Of a DNA stretch of 64,000 nucleotides, positions 23,122 through 32,569 are shown one piece after another. Within the stretch, counting starts at the first letter, position 1. Every line of letters begins with the position of its first letter. The stretch is taken from NCBI GenBank assembly GCA_030148665.1, contig JASBSZ010000015.1, forward strand, positions 1 through 64,000. The letters run 5' to 3'. Source of the DNA: Alphaproteobacteria bacterium (GTDB taxonomy: Bacteria; Pseudomonadota; Alphaproteobacteria; Rhodobacterales; Rhodobacteraceae). The translations under genes were made by a program, and so were the position numbers. The notes below the pieces were generated by a model. That model did no database searches and was not told the origin of the DNA. It saw nothing but the letters and a program-made list of their open reading frames with translations.

Positions 23122-24476
23122 TCCCCCGCAGCCTGCTGTGGCGTCTGTCCCTGGGCGTGGTGCTTGCGGTTACCCTGCTGTGGGGGGGCACCGCCCTGGT
23201 GACCTTTTCCACCCTGCAAAAGGAAATCGGCGAGGTCTTCGACAGCGCCTTGCAGGAAACCGCCCAGCGGATCCTGCCGCTGGCAGTGCTGGACATTCTC
23301 GATCGCGAGGAACAGGGGCTGACGCGTTCGGTCGCCGCGCTTCGTGGCTCGAACGAATATCTCAGCTATGTGGTGCGTGACGACAAGGGCAGGGTCCTGT
23401 TGCGCTCGCACGGGGCCGAGGCGGTCGATTTTCCACCCTTCCGCAAGCCGGGATTCGCGACGACCGCCACCCACCGCATCTATTATGATTCCGCCATGCA
23501 GGATACGCTGACCGTGGCCGTGGCCGAACCTCTGGAACATCGTCGCCGGGTAGCGCAGGAGATGATTTCCAGCCTGGTGTCGCCGCTCGGCGTGCTGGTG
23601 CCGTTCACCCTGCTGGTGGTGTGGGCGCTGGTACATTTCTCGGTACGCAAGGTTCATCTGTTTCGTGCCGCCATCGAAAAACGCGGCAGCGGCGATCTGG
23701 CCCCGGTCGAGGTCGAGGGTGTGCCATCGGAACTGGATCCCGTTGTCGAGGCGGTCAATCATCTGCTGGAGCGATTGCGCCGCGCGCTCGAGGCCGAGCG
23801 CAGCTTTACCGCCAACTCGGCGCACGAGCTGCGCACCCCGGTTGCCGCCGCGCTGGCCCAGACCCAGCGCCTGATCGCCGAAACCCGGGACGAGGGCGCG
23901 CGCGCGCGTGCGCGACAGGTCGAGATTTCCCTCAAGCGTCTGGCAAGGCTGTCGGAAAAGCTGATGCAGCTGGCCAAGGCCGAGGGCGGCCGCCTGCAGG
24001 CCGAGCACCAGACCGATCTGCGCCCGATCCTGCGCCTCGTCACCGACGAAATACGCCTGAGCGGCACGGGCGAGGACAGCCCGGCCGATAACGGTGCCGA
24101 GCGTATCAGGCTCGACATGCCGGCGCGGCCCGTGCTGTCGGATATCGATCTCGATGCCTTTGCCATTCTCGTGCGCAATCTTGTCGAGAACGCCCTGAAA
24201 CATGGTGATCCCTCGCGCCCGGTCGAGGTCAGCCTTGCCGATGACGGACAGTTGCGCGTGGTCAATGGCGGCCCTGTCGTCGCGCGCAGCGACATTGCCC
24301 GCCTTTCGCGCCCCTTTGAACGGGGCGAAACCGGGGCCGACGGCGCCGGTCTGGGGCTGGCGATTGCCCATGCAATTGCCTCGGGCGCGGGTGGCAGGCT
24401 CGAGATCAACACGCCGGCCAGCGGCAGGACGGACGGCTTCGAGGTCATCTATCACCCTGCGTCGGAAACGGGCTGA
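23118..24476 (+). CDS. Sensor histidine kinase of the PepSY-linked two-component system
   Basis: A 452-residue membrane kinase starting at a GTG that overlaps the regulator's stop. One helix near residues 10-32, a periplasmic sensor segment to about 155, and a second helix at about 156-175 are followed by a HAMP-like linker. The H-box is SFTANSAHELRTP with H236. The N-box (NLVENALKHGDP) and G-box (DGAGLGLAIAHAIA) are intact. This is the EnvZ/QseC class. The periplasmic segment has no recognised domain, so the signal (redox, metal or membrane stress) is open. Confidence 0.92.
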   Translation: MIPRSLLWRLSLGVVLAVTLLWGGTALVTFSTLQKEIGEVFDSALQETAQRILPLAVLDILDREEQGLTRSVAALRGSNEYLSYVVRDDKGRVLLRSHGAEAVDFPPFRKPGFATTATHRIYYDSAMQDTLTVAVAEPLEHRRRVAQEMISSLVSPLGVLVPFTLLVVWALVHFSVRKVHLFRAAIEKRGSGDLAPVEVEGVPSELDPVVEAVNHLLERLRRALEAERSFTANSAHELRTPVAAALAQTQRLIAETRDEGARARARQVEISLKRLARLSEKLMQLAKAEGGRLQAEHQTDLRPILRLVTDEIRLSGTGEDSPADNGAERIRLDMPARPVLSDIDLDAFAILVRNLVENALKHGDPSRPVEVSLADDGQLRVVNGGPVVARSDIARLSRPFERGETGADGAGLGLAIAHAIASGAGGRLEINTPASGRTDGFEVIYHPASETG

Positions 24477-24561
24477 TCGTGGGAATGCAACTTGGCAATG
24501 CGGCGGGCACAGCCTAGTCTCTGCCTCCGATCCAGCTATGGGGGCGATCAGGGGGAATGGC

Positions 24562-25701
24562 ATGAGCAGTGTGGAACAGGCGGATTTCGTCGTGATCGGT
24601 GCGGGCATCGCGGGTGCATCGGTTGCGGCCGAACTGGTTGGCGGCGGACAGGCCAGGGTTGTCCTGCTGGAAATGGAATCCCGGCCCGGATATCACACCA
24701 CGGGGCGATCGGCGGCAATCTTTGCCCCGACCTATGGTCCGCCTCCGATCCGCGCCCTCACGCGCGCATCGGCAGCCTTCTTTCGCGAGCCGCCACAGGG
24801 GTTTGCCGACCATCCGCTCCTGTCGCGCCGCGCCATACTGATGCTGGCACGCGCCGACCAGACAGGGCAACTCGATGCGCTGATCGACGAGGTTTCCGCG
24901 AATGCCGAGGTCACGCGCCTGTCGGCGGAGGCGCTGCTTGCCGCGCACCCCCTGCTCAGGCCCGGATATGCCGTTGCCGGCATGCTGGACCGGGGCGGGT
25001 ACGACATAGACGTCGATGCCCTTTTGCAGGGGTTCCTGCGCCGGTTTCGTTCTGCCGGCGGGCGCCTGATCGGTGACGCCCGGGTCACGCAGCTGGGGCA
25101 AACGGCGGATGGCTGGCGCGTACAGAGCGACGGTGGCGTTTTCGAGGCGCCTGTGGTGATCAACGCCGCAGGCGCCTGGGCGGGCGAGCTTGGCCAGCTT
25201 GCCGGCGCCGGCGATATCGGGCTGGTCCCACGGCGCAGGACGGCGGTGATTGTCGATGCCCCCGAGGGCATCGAGACCGCCGGCCTGCCGCTCAGCGTCG
25301 ATGTGGACGAGAAATTCTATCTCAAGCCCGAATCGGGCCGCCTGCTGATTTCGCCCGCCGATGAAACGCCATCGCCGCCCTGCGACGCTCAGCCCGAAGA
25401 AATCGATATCGCTATCGCGGTCGATCGGGTCACGCGGGCTTTTGATCTGTCGGTCCGGCGGATCGGCAACAAATGGGCAGGTCTGCGTAGCTTTGTCGCC
25501 GACAAGGTGCCGGTGGTCGGCTTTTCGAATCGGGCCGCCGGATTTTTCTGGCTGGCGGGGCAGGGGGGGTATGGCATCCAGACGGCACCTGCGCTGGCAC
25601 GCCTTGCCGCCGCCATGGCGCGGCGAGGTGGCGTGCCTTCGGACATTGCCGATGAGGGGCTGCATGTCGCCGACCTGTCGCCGGCGAGGCTGGGCTGCTA
25701 G
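24562..25701 (+). CDS. FAD-dependent oxidoreductase (DAO/glycine oxidase family)
   Basis: A 379-residue flavoprotein with the dinucleotide motif VVIGAGIAGASVAAEL at residues about 9-24 and the GRSAAIF block. The D-amino-acid-oxidase-like half follows, with VINAAGAWAGELG and a C-terminal FWLAGQGGYGIQTAP. Members oxidise D-amino acids, N-methylated amino acids or imino acids. The product and substrate are not defined by the sequence. ATG 24562 has AGGGGGAA upstream. It is a single gene with a hairpin terminator 40 bases on. Confidence 0.85.
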   Translation: MSSVEQADFVVIGAGIAGASVAAELVGGGQARVVLLEMESRPGYHTTGRSAAIFAPTYGPPPIRALTRASAAFFREPPQGFADHPLLSRRAILMLARADQTGQLDALIDEVSANAEVTRLSAEALLAAHPLLRPGYAVAGMLDRGGYDIDVDALLQGFLRRFRSAGGRLIGDARVTQLGQTADGWRVQSDGGVFEAPVVINAAGAWAGELGQLAGAGDIGLVPRRRTAVIVDAPEGIETAGLPLSVDVDEKFYLKPESGRLLISPADETPSPPCDAQPEEIDIAIAVDRVTRAFDLSVRRIGNKWAGLRSFVADKVPVVGFSNRAAGFFWLAGQGGYGIQTAPALARLAAAMARRGGVPSDIADEGLHVADLSPARLGC

Positions 25702-25741
25702 TCACCTGAATCCAAAGTTCGCCGCATTGAATTTCATATCC

Positions 25742-25761
25742 CCGGACCGCTTGCGGTCCGG
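25742..25761 (+). terminator. Hairpin terminator after the FAD oxidoreductase
   Basis: CCGGACCG-CTTG-CGGTCCGG, an 8-base perfect stem 40 bases past the stop. The following bases are GTTCGCG, not a clean T-run. The rest of the gap to 25940 holds GC-rich partial inverted repeats and no gene. Confidence 0.55.
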
Positions 25762-25940
25762 TTCGCGCCCGGCCCCGCCCCCAGGCGGGCGCGAAACGAT
25801 GATGTCTTTTCAACAGGTTGCAACGTTCTACTCGCGAAAACCACTGCGCGGATCTCGGTGCGCCCCCCTCGGGGCCGGGCGCGAACCTCGCCTTTTCGCG
25901 AAGCGCTCAATGATATGGATTACGATTCCATCACACTAGC

Positions 25941-25980
25941 GGGCCCGAGCCGAAATGCGCGGGAATCCGGGTTCGGGCCC
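25941..25980 (-). terminator. Hairpin at the 3' end of the DAHP synthase gene
   Basis: GGGCCCGA (25941-25948) pairs with TCGGGCCC (25973-25980), the latter touching the stop codon. Loop 24 bases, no strong T-run on the minus strand. Confidence 0.5.
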
Positions 25981-27350
25981 TATACCGCCTTGCGCTGTTC
26001 CTGCAGGCGCTGCGACAGCTCTTCCGATACCAGAAAGGCCAGCTCCAGCGCCTGGCTGGCATTCAGCCGCGGATCGCAGGCGGTGTGGTAGCGTGCCGAC
26101 AGATCCTCTTCGCGCACGGCGCGCACGCCGCCGGTGCATTCGGTCACGTCCTTGCCGGTCATCTCGAAATGCACGCCGCCCGGATAGGTGCCCTCGGCCG
26201 CGTGGACGGCAAAGAATTCGCGCACCTCGCGCAGCACGTTTTCAAAGGGTCGGGTCTTGAAGCCGCTGGCCGACTTGATGGTGTTGCCATGCATCGGGTC
26301 GCAGGACCAGACTACCTTGAAGCCCTCTTCCTGAACCGCGCGGATCAGCTTGGGCAGGTGGTCGCCCACCTTGCCGGCGCCAAAGCGGTTGATCAGGGTC
26401 AGGCGGCCCGGTTCGTTTTCCGGGTTCAGGATCTCGATCAGGCGTTTCAGGTCGTCGGTGGTGATTGAGGGGCCGCATTTCAGGCCGATCGGGTTCTGCA
26501 CGCCGCGGGCGAATTCGACATGCGCGCCGTCGGGCTGGCGCGTGCGGTCGCCGATCCAGATCATGTGGCCCGATCCGGCAACCGGCAGCCCCGTGGTGCT
26601 GTCGATGCGGCACAGGGCCTCTTCATATTCCAGCAGCAGGGCTTCGTGGCTGGTATAGAAATTGACCGTGCGCAGCTTGCCCGAATTGCTGCTGTTGACG
26701 CCCGCCGCATTCATGAAATCCAGCGCATCCGAAATGCGCGCTGCCAGATCACGGTATTTTTCGGTCGCGGTGGCGTCCTGGGCAAAGCCCAGCGTCCAGC
26801 TGTGGACATGATGGATATCGGCATAACCCCCGGTCGAGAACGCCCGCAGCAGGTTCAGCGTGGCGGCCGACTGGGTATAGGCCTGCAACATGCGCTGCGG
26901 GTCGGGTTCGCGCGCCTGCGCCGTCGGGGCGATATCGTTGATGATGTCGCCGCGATAGCTGGGCAGCTCCAGGTCGCCGATCTTTTCGGTGGGTGCCGAG
27001 CGCGGCTTGGCAAACTGGCCCGCCATGCGGCCGACCTTGACCACCGGCACCTTGGCGCCATAGGTCAGCACCACCGCCATCTGCAACAGCACGCGAAAGG
27101 TGTCGCGGATGTTGTCGGCGGAAAATTCGTTGAAGCTTTCGGCGCAATCCCCGCCCTGCAGCAGAAAGGCACGCCCCTCGGCCACCTCGCCAAGCTGGCG
27201 TTTCAGGCGGCGCGCTTCGCCGGCAAAGACCAGTGGCGGAAACTTGGCAAGCTGGGCCTCGACGGCGTTCAGCGCCGCCTTGTCGGAATAATCCGGCATC
27301 TGCACCCTGGGCTTGTTGCGCCAGTCCGATTTGTTCCAGGCCCGTGTCAT
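25980..27350 (-). CDS. aroG: Class II 3-deoxy-7-phosphoheptulonate (DAHP) synthase
   Basis: A 456-residue plant/Mycobacterium-type DAHP synthase that condenses phosphoenolpyruvate and erythrose-4-phosphate at the start of the shikimate pathway. Class II markers are clear: [56 protein letters not shown] and [10 protein letters not shown] (metal and PEP site residues). Length is normal. It is a lone gene with a 3' hairpin. Feedback control in this class usually comes from inserted helices or chorismate mutase partners, neither of which is evident. Confidence 0.95.
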   Translation of the reverse strand: MTRAWNKSDWRNKPRVQMPDYSDKAALNAVEAQLAKFPPLVFAGEARRLKRQLGEVAEGRAFLLQGGDCAESFNEFSADNIRDTFRVLLQMAVVLTYGAKVPVVKVGRMAGQFAKPRSAPTEKIGDLELPSYRGDIINDIAPTAQAREPDPQRMLQAYTQSAATLNLLRAFSTGGYADIHHVHSWTLGFAQDATATEKYRDLAARISDALDFMNAAGVNSSNSGKLRTVNFYTSHEALLLEYEEALCRIDSTTGLPVAGSGHMIWIGDRTRQPDGAHVEFARGVQNPIGLKCGPSITTDDLKRLIEILNPENEPGRLTLINRFGAGKVGDHLPKLIRAVQEEGFKVVWSCDPMHGNTIKSASGFKTRPFENVLREVREFFAVHAAEGTYPGGVHFEMTGKDVTECTGGVRAVREEDLSARYHTACDPRLNASQALELAFLVSEELSQRLQEQRKAV

Positions 27351-27568
27351 TCGACTCTCCGCTGCGTTTCATTCGTGGTGCGGCTTATATGAAAAAGGGA
27401 TGCAAAAGGCCAGACGATAAAGGCCGTCCGATCATCGTGGCCCTGGGCGCGCAAGCGGCAGTACGCATTTTGCTCTTGATCCGGCGCCATTGCTCTGCTT
27501 TCGCTTGGCCAGGAGACCCGGTTGCGCGTCGATCCTGCGCATCCGACCCCTTGCAAGGATGACAGCGC

Positions 27569-28543
27569 ATGCAGACCGAACAGGACAGCCACGCCAGACG
27601 TTTCGTGTTTCTTCTGTTGCGCGATTTCTCGATGGCGCCCTTTGCCGCCGCGATCGAGCCCTTGCGCCTGGCCAACCGGGTGACGGGCCGGCAGTTGTAC
27701 CGCTGGAATGTGGTCAGCGAGGACGGCATGCCGGCGCGGGCCTCGAACGGGGTCACGGTCGAGGTGGATTCAGCACTGTGTACCCTGGGCCATGATGACA
27801 CGCTGCTGGTATGCGGTGGTGTCGGCATCAAGGAAACGACGACGAAAACGGTCATCAACTGGCTGCGGCGCGAGGCCCGGCGCGGAGTGGCGATTGGCGG
27901 GCTGTGTACCGCGGCCTACAGCCTGGCGCGGGCCGGGTTGCTGGACGGGCGGCGTTGCACCATCCACTGGGAAAATCACGACAGTTTCGAAGAGGATTTC
28001 CCCGAGGTAGAGCTGACCCGCTCGGTCTATGTCATAGACGGGAAACGCTATTCTTCGGCAGGGGGGATGTCGTCGCTGGACCTGATGCTCAACGTGGTTG
28101 CCGCCGATCACGGGCAGGATCTGGCCAATACGGTTGCGGATCAGCTGATCTACAGCGCCATTCGCACCGATCGCGACGAACAGCGCCTGTCGATCCCCAC
28201 CCGGATCGGCGTGCGCCATCCGAGACTGTCCTCGGTCATCCGCAAGATGGAGGCCAATATCGAAGAGCCCGTCAGCCCGGCACAGCTGGCCCGTGATGTC
28301 GGCATGTCCACGCGCCAGCTGGAGCGCCTGTTCCGCCGTTATCTGGACCGTTCGCCCAAACGCTATTACATGGAGCTGCGTCTGCAGAAGGCCCGCAACC
28401 TGCTGCTGCAGACCGACATGAGCGTGATCAACGTGGCGCTGGCCTGTGGGTTCACCTCGCCCAGCCATTTTTCCAAATGCTACCGGGCGCATTACGGCAT
28501 CACCCCCTATCGCGAACGCGGCGCGCGCGCCAGTGTCGAGTGA
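27569..28543 (+). CDS. GlxA-type transcription regulator (DJ-1/PfpI domain plus AraC HTH)
   Basis: A 324-residue regulator. Residues about 10-180 form a class I glutamine amidotransferase-like domain with GGLCTAAYSLARAGLL (nucleophile-like Cys) and TIHWENHDSF. Residues about 215-315 form a double AraC HTH (MSTRQLERLFRRYLD, INVALACGFTSPSHFSKCYR). Relatives (GlxA, GbdR, ArgR of pseudomonads) control catabolism of amino acids and quaternary amines. It lies 136 bases upstream of a Liv-type transporter in the same direction and may regulate it. The start has AAGGA upstream. Confidence 0.9.
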   Translation: MQTEQDSHARRFVFLLLRDFSMAPFAAAIEPLRLANRVTGRQLYRWNVVSEDGMPARASNGVTVEVDSALCTLGHDDTLLVCGGVGIKETTTKTVINWLRREARRGVAIGGLCTAAYSLARAGLLDGRRCTIHWENHDSFEEDFPEVELTRSVYVIDGKRYSSAGGMSSLDLMLNVVAADHGQDLANTVADQLIYSAIRTDRDEQRLSIPTRIGVRHPRLSSVIRKMEANIEEPVSPAQLARDVGMSTRQLERLFRRYLDRSPKRYYMELRLQKARNLLLQTDMSVINVALACGFTSPSHFSKCYRAHYGITPYRERGARASVE

Positions 28544-28679
28544 AATGTGAAAAGACGTGTCACGCAATGGGCATGGGATGGGCACTTCTTTCCTTTTCCT
28601 TGCGAGTCTTTCCTTTTCTTTTCGGGTGTCGCATTTTAAAGTACTCGACACTGAATTCACCAATCGGGAGAGAACAATA

Positions 28680-29867
28680 ATGAAAAAGTTTCTGTTTGCG
28701 ACGGCCGCCATGGCCATCGTGTCGGCAAGTGCTGCCTATGCGGGAGAGGTCAAGATCGGCATTGAACTGGGCTTTACCGGGCCAATCGAATCCCTGACCC
28801 CCGGCATGGCCGCTGGCGCCGAAGCCGCCATCAAGGAAGTATCCAAATCAGGTGCCTTCATGAATGGCTCGACCGTCGTCCCCGTACGGGCCGACTCGAC
28901 CTGCATCGACTCGGCGGCCGCTACCGCCGCCGCCGAACGTCTGATCACCTCGGACAAGGTTGCCGGCATCGTCGGGGCCGACTGTTCCGGCGTGACCGGC
29001 GCCATCCTGCAGAACGTGGCGCGCCCCAACGGCATGGTCATGATCTCGCCTTCGGCCACTTCGCCGGCGCTTTCGACCGCGCCTGATGATGGCCTGTTCT
29101 TCCGTACGGCTCCGTCGGATGCCCGTCAGGGACAGGTGGCTGCCGACATCCTGTGGGGCCATGGCGTGAAATCCATCGCCATCACCTATACCAACAACGA
29201 CTATGGCAAGGGTCTTGCCGACGCCATTGCATCGAATTTCAAGGCCAAGGGCGGCAAGGTCACGATCAACGCCTCGCATGAGGATGGCAAGGCAGACTAT
29301 TCGGCCGAAGTGGGCGCGCTGGCATCGGCTGGCGGAGACGTGCTGGTGGTTGCCGGTTATGTCGATCAGGGCGGCTCGGGCATCGTGCGCGCCGCGCTCG
29401 ACACGGGCGCCTTCGACAAGTTCTATTTCCCCGACGGCATGATCGGCGCCAAGCTGGAAGAGAATTTCGGCAAGGAGATCGACGGCTCGATGGGTGACAA
29501 CCCCGGCACCGACAGCCCTGGTGCTGCCATCCTGCAAAAGATCGGCAAGGAGCAGGGATTCGATTCGACCTCGCCCTTCGTGCCGGAATCCTATGATGCC
29601 GCCGCGCTCTTGATGCTGGCGATGCAGGCCGCAGGTTCGACAAACCCCGCCGATTACAAGGGCAAGGTCATGGATGTGGCCAATGCACCGGGCGTCAAGA
29701 TCTTCCCGGGCGAGCTGGCCAAGGCGATGAAGCTGCTCAAGGAAGGCAAGGATATCGACTATGTCGGCGCCTCTGCCGTCGAACTGATCGGCCCGGGCGA
29801 ATCCAAGGGCAACTATCGCGAGATCGTCTTCAAGAACGGCAAGATCACGACGGTCAAATACTGGTGA
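28680..29867 (+). CDS. livK: Liv-type ABC transporter, periplasmic substrate-binding protein
   Basis: A 395-residue binding protein with signal peptide (AIVSASAAYAGE, cleaved near residue 21). The mature fold is the two-lobe periplasmic binding protein type I: GIELGFTGPIESLTPGM at the start, then GADCSGVTGAIL, FFRTAPSDARQGQVAAD and the PESYDAAALLMLAMQA block. The family binds branched-chain amino acids, amides or urea. It leads a five-gene set in the order K-G-F-H-M. A GC hairpin after it probably keeps it in excess over the membrane parts. GGGAGAG precedes the ATG. Confidence 0.92.
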   Translation: MKKFLFATAAMAIVSASAAYAGEVKIGIELGFTGPIESLTPGMAAGAEAAIKEVSKSGAFMNGSTVVPVRADSTCIDSAAATAAAERLITSDKVAGIVGADCSGVTGAILQNVARPNGMVMISPSATSPALSTAPDDGLFFRTAPSDARQGQVAADILWGHGVKSIAITYTNNDYGKGLADAIASNFKAKGGKVTINASHEDGKADYSAEVGALASAGGDVLVVAGYVDQGGSGIVRAALDTGAFDKFYFPDGMIGAKLEENFGKEIDGSMGDNPGTDSPGAAILQKIGKEQGFDSTSPFVPESYDAAALLMLAMQAAGSTNPADYKGKVMDVANAPGVKIFPGELAKAMKLLKEGKDIDYVGASAVELIGPGESKGNYREIVFKNGKITTVKYW

Positions 29868-29890
29868 CCGCCTGATCCGAAAACTGCGGC

Positions 29891-29911
29891 AGCCCGGGGA
29901 TCGCCCGGGCT
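29891..29911 (+). terminator. Attenuator-type hairpin between binding protein and ATPase genes
   Basis: AGCCCGGG-GATCG-CCCGGGCT, a perfect 8-base stem, 24 bases after the livK stop, followed by GTTG rather than a T-run. Such hairpins often stabilise the binding-protein message or reduce read-through. Confidence 0.6.
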
Positions 29912-29936
29912 GTTGCCATGTCGGGGAGGACAAAAC

Positions 29937-30722
29937 ATGATCGTTGTCGAGGACCTGCACAAGCATTTCGGCGGTTTCCATGCCGTTGACGGCGCCACGC
30001 TGAAGATCGCCAAGGGTTCGATCACCGGGTTGATCGGGCCGAACGGCGCGGGCAAGACGACCCTTTTCAACGTGATCGCGGGGGTGCTGCCGCCGACCTC
30101 GGGCCGTGTGTTCATGGAGGGCGAGGACATCACCGGCCTGCCGCCGCACGAGCTGTTTCACAAGGGGCTGTTGCGCACCTTTCAGATTGCCCATGAATTC
30201 GAATCCATGACGGTCAGGGAAAACCTGATGATGGTGCCGGGCGGGCAGATGGGCGAAAACCTGCTGAACGCATGGTTCCGCCGCCGCGCGGTGGCACGAC
30301 AGGATGCCGAACTGGCTGCCAGGGCCGATGAGGTCCTGGAATTCCTGACCATCGATCACCTTGCCGACGAACGCGCCGGCAACCTGTCGGGTGGTCAGAA
30401 AAAGCTGCTGGAACTGGGCCGCACCATGATGGTGGATGCCCGCATCGTTTTCCTCGACGAGGTTGGCGCCGGGGTCAACCGGACGTTGCTGAACACCATT
30501 GGCGACGCGATCATCCGCCTCAACAAGGAGCGCAACTATACCTTTTGCGTGATCGAACACGACATGGATTTCATTGCACGCCTGTGTGATCCGGTGATCG
30601 TCATGGCCGAGGGCAAGGTCCTGGCCGAAGGCACTATCGACGAGGTCAAGAACAACGAACAGGTGATCGAGGCCTATCTGGGGACCGGGCTCAAGAACAA
30701 GGTCAAGGAGGGCGCGGCATGA
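29937..30722 (+). CDS. livG: Liv-type ABC transporter, ATP-binding protein LivG
   Basis: A 261-residue ATPase. Walker A is GPNGAGKTT, the signature LSGGQKKLLELGR precedes Walker B RIVFLDEVGAG, and the switch His lies in FCVIEHDMDFI. The GLLRTFQIAHEFESMTVREN stretch is LivG/BraF-like. It powers import with LivF across the inner membrane. Its ATG has GGGGAGG upstream and its end overlaps livF by four bases. The Walker B neighbourhood (EVGAGVN instead of EPAAGLN) is slightly unusual for the family. Confidence 0.93.
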   Translation: MIVVEDLHKHFGGFHAVDGATLKIAKGSITGLIGPNGAGKTTLFNVIAGVLPPTSGRVFMEGEDITGLPPHELFHKGLLRTFQIAHEFESMTVRENLMMVPGGQMGENLLNAWFRRRAVARQDAELAARADEVLEFLTIDHLADERAGNLSGGQKKLLELGRTMMVDARIVFLDEVGAGVNRTLLNTIGDAIIRLNKERNYTFCVIEHDMDFIARLCDPVIVMAEGKVLAEGTIDEVKNNEQVIEAYLGTGLKNKVKEGAA

Positions 30723-31552
30723 GTGACAACCCCTATCGAGACGCGCGCGGAAACAAGGATTTCTCGGTGACCGACCCCAGCAAGACCAGCCACCTGGACA
30801 TCGACCCCACCAGATCGGGTCAGGCCGTTCCCGCCGATGGGGACGCACCCTTTCTGATCGGCGAGAACATGACCGGTGGCTACGGCCGGGGTGCCGACAT
30901 CCTGCATGACTGCACGGTTGCGGTGAACAGGGGCGAGATCGCCGTGATCGTCGGGCCGAACGGGGCTGGCAAGTCGACCGCCATGAAGGCGATCTTCGGC
31001 ATGCTGAACCTGCGCAAGGGGCGCGTGGTGATCGACGGCCGCGACATCACTGCCCTGTCGCCCCAGGACCGGGTCGCCCAGGGCATGGCCTTCGTGCCGC
31101 AGACCAACAACATATTCACCTCGATGACGGTCGAGGAAAATCTGGAAATGGGCGCCTTTCTGCGTCGCGACGACATTTCGGGCACCATGGAGCAGGTCTA
31201 TGAGCTGTTTCCGATCCTGCGCGACAAGCGCCGACAGGCCGCGGGCGAGCTGTCGGGCGGCCAGCGACAACAGGTCGCGGTCGGTCGCGCCCTGATGACC
31301 CAGCCCAAGGTGCTGATGCTGGACGAGCCCACCGCCGGGGTCAGCCCCATCGTCATGGACGAGCTGTTCGACCGCATCATCGAGGTTGCGCGAACCGGCA
31401 TCTCGATCCTGATGGTCGAGCAGAACGCCCGCCAGGCGCTGGCGATCGCCGATCGGGGATATGTCCTGGTTCAGGGGCGCAACCGCTATACCGACACGGG
31501 CGAGGCGCTGTTGGCCGACCCCGAAGTTCGCAAGTCTTTCCTGGGGGGCTGA
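30719..31552 (+). CDS. livF: Liv-type ABC transporter, ATP-binding protein LivF with N-terminal extension
   Basis: A 277-residue ATPase with Walker A GPNGAGKST, Q-loop FVPQTNNIFTSMTVEEN, signature LSGGQRQQVAVGRAL, Walker B LMLDEPTAG and switch VEQNARQAL, all LivF-like. Before the domain starts (about residue 45) there is a polar extension rich in D, S, T and N, so the protein is about 40 residues longer than most LivF. The start overlaps livG (ATGA), and no later in-frame ATG with a binding site precedes the domain. Confidence 0.92.
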   Translation: MSDNPYRDARGNKDFSVTDPSKTSHLDIDPTRSGQAVPADGDAPFLIGENMTGGYGRGADILHDCTVAVNRGEIAVIVGPNGAGKSTAMKAIFGMLNLRKGRVVIDGRDITALSPQDRVAQGMAFVPQTNNIFTSMTVEENLEMGAFLRRDDISGTMEQVYELFPILRDKRRQAAGELSGGQRQQVAVGRALMTQPKVLMLDEPTAGVSPIVMDELFDRIIEVARTGISILMVEQNARQALAIADRGYVLVQGRNRYTDTGEALLADPEVRKSFLGG

Positions 31553-31555
31553 GGC

Positions 31556-32569
31556 ATGATCGATATCCTGAATGCGCTTGCGGCGCTGGCCAACTATGTT
31601 TTCGTTCCGGCCATATCCTATGGCAGCCAGCTGGCATTGGGTGCGCTGGGGATCACGCTGATATACGGGATCCTGCGATTTTCGAATTTTGCCCATGGCG
31701 ATACCATGGCGTTCGGCACCATGGTGGTGATCCTGACCACATGGTGGTTTCAGGGGATGGGCATATCCATCGCTCCGCTGCCGACCGCGCTGCTGGCGCT
31801 GCCGGTGGGTATCGTCGTGACGCTGGTCCTGCTGTTGGGGACCGACCGCGCGGTGTTTCGTTTCTATCGACGAACCAAGGCGGCACCGATCGTGTTCGTG
31901 ATGGCGTCGCTGGGGATCATGTTCATCTATAACGGGCTGGTGCGTTTCATCATCGGGCCCAATGAACAGCGCTTTTCGGATGGTGCACGCTTCATCATCA
32001 AGGCCCGTGAATTCAAAGCAGCGACCGGGTTGAACGAAGGGCTGTCGATCAAGCTCAGCCAGGGGATCACGGTCATCACCGCAGTGATCGTGGTGGTGGT
32101 CCTGTTCTGGTTCCTCAACCGGACCCGCACGGGCAAGAGCATGCGCGCCTTTTCCGACAACGAGGATCTGGCCCTGCTTTCGGGCATCAACCCCGAGCGC
32201 GTGGTGACCATTTCCTGGGTGCTGGTGGCCATCCTGGCGACCATTGCCGGCACGTTGTATGGTCTGGACAAGAGCTACAAGCCGTTCACCTATTTCCAGC
32301 TGCTGCTACCCATGTTTGCAGCCGCCATTGTCGGCGGGCTGGGTAATCCGGTCGGGGCAATCGCGGGCGGTTTCGTGATTTCGTTTTCCGAGGTTGCCGT
32401 CACCTATGCCTGGAAAAAGGTGCTGGTCTACCTGCTGCCCGAGCAATGGGCACCGGACGGCCTGGTTCAGCTGATGTCGACGGACTACAAGTTCGCCGTC
32501 TCGTTCTCGATCCTGGTCATCGTCCTGCTGTTTCGGCCGACAGGCATATTCAAGGGGCAATCGGTATGA
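31556..32569 (+). CDS. livH: Liv-type ABC transporter, permease LivH
   Basis: A 337-residue inner-membrane permease with about eight to nine hydrophobic helices. GALGITLIYGILRFSNFAHGD is the LivH hallmark near the N-terminus, and AAAIVGGLGNPVGAIAGGF is the family loop that couples to the ATPases. It begins three bases after livF and overlaps livM by four bases. Confidence 0.94.
   Translation: MIDILNALAALANYVFVPAISYGSQLALGALGITLIYGILRFSNFAHGDTMAFGTMVVILTTWWFQGMGISIAPLPTALLALPVGIVVTLVLLLGTDRAVFRFYRRTKAAPIVFVMASLGIMFIYNGLVRFIIGPNEQRFSDGARFIIKAREFKAATGLNEGLSIKLSQGITVITAVIVVVVLFWFLNRTRTGKSMRAFSDNEDLALLSGINPERVVTISWVLVAILATIAGTLYGLDKSYKPFTYFQLLLPMFAAAIVGGLGNPVGAIAGGFVISFSEVAVTYAWKKVLVYLLPEQWAPDGLVQLMSTDYKFAVSFSILVIVLLFRPTGIFKGQSV

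Noticed and set aside
27347-27592. 81-codon frame between aroG and the GlxA-type gene
   Set aside because: Overlaps both neighbours' starts, no ribosome-binding site, no similarity recognised.
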